From the NCBI GenBank assembly GCA_022712075.1, contig JALAHE010000003.1, positions 1 to 5,810 of the forward strand: a DNA stretch of 5,810 nt. Direction: 5' to 3'. Below are positions 5,795-5,810 of the stretch, one piece after another. The notes under the pieces are model-generated. The model saw only the letters and a list, made by a program, of their open reading frames with translations, did not search any database and was not told the origin of the DNA. This stretch comes from Galactobacter sp. Lineage in GTDB: Bacteria; Actinomycetota; Actinomycetes; Actinomycetales; Micrococcaceae. Made by a program: the position numbers and the translations under genes. Numbering within the stretch: the first letter of the stretch is position 1; the number at the start of each line of letters is the position of its first letter.

Positions 5795-5810
5795 GCCGCA
5801 GGCTCAGGGC
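5791..5810 (+). CDS. Possible start of a downstream gene (response regulator?), cut by the window end
   Basis: A GTG at 5791 overlaps the kinase stop as GTGA and opens a frame reading MSRRLR to the window edge. NarL-type kinases are very often followed by their response regulator in exactly this coupled way, and a basic MSRRLR start would fit. Only six codons are visible, so this rests on the overlap and family habit alone. Confidence 0.3.

Noticed and set aside
1..5810. tRNA, rRNA, CRISPR array, IS element or attachment-site repeats
   Set aside because: I saw no cloverleaf, no regularly spaced repeats, no transposase or integrase motif, and no convincing direct repeat pair around the low-GC segment.

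Overview
The window is high-GC DNA (hand count of 4861-4920: 48 of 60 bases G or C) with GTG and TTG starts, GC-rich stem-loops lacking U tracts and protein types typical of Actinomycetota. I would place it in the Actinomycetales/Micrococcales area, but no single gene fixes the genus.

Left part (1-1075): the 3' end of dnaX (clamp-loader gamma/tau subunit) is followed 31 bp later by a complete recR (recombination mediator). This is conserved replication/repair housekeeping. No ybaB/ebfC gene lies between them, unlike the common dnaX-ybaB-recR order. Three GC-rich stem-loops fill the convergent gap between recR and the next gene, which is on the minus strand.

Middle part (1073-3909): this looks accessory and eroded. 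A small minus-strand lipoprotein gene (intact) is followed by the 3' third of a SulP-type anion transporter (last membrane helix plus STAS domain). Its family resemblance stops abruptly near 2206. At that same point a plus-strand coding signal begins, with no start codon at the edge, so two truncated genes appear to be joined head to head. After that comes a short plus-strand reading frame that looks coding only for its first ~40 codons. Then comes a clearly lower-GC gene (26 of 60 bases G or C in 3241-3300) for a secreted protein of unknown function, with a TTG start and a Sec signal peptide. A long stem-loop (3687-3720) lies 77 bp past its stop. The pattern suggests a site of insertion and deletion next to a stable housekeeping locus.

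Right part (3910-5810): a minus-strand GAP/Sap-family membrane protein (LysE-like exporter fold) and a plus-strand NarL-type sensor histidine kinase are divergently transcribed from a 100-bp gap with a perfect 20-bp palindrome near its centre. The kinase has its membrane domain and H-box. It ends about 20 residues after the N-box, the N-box Asn is replaced by Thr, and the ATP-binding G-boxes are absent, so it cannot be a normal kinase as read here. Its stop overlaps a GTG (GTGA) that could start a response regulator cut off by the window edge.

No tRNA, rRNA, CRISPR array or transposase was seen. The most unusual items are the truncated kinase, the head-to-head gene junction near 2206, the low-GC secreted gene and the palindrome.
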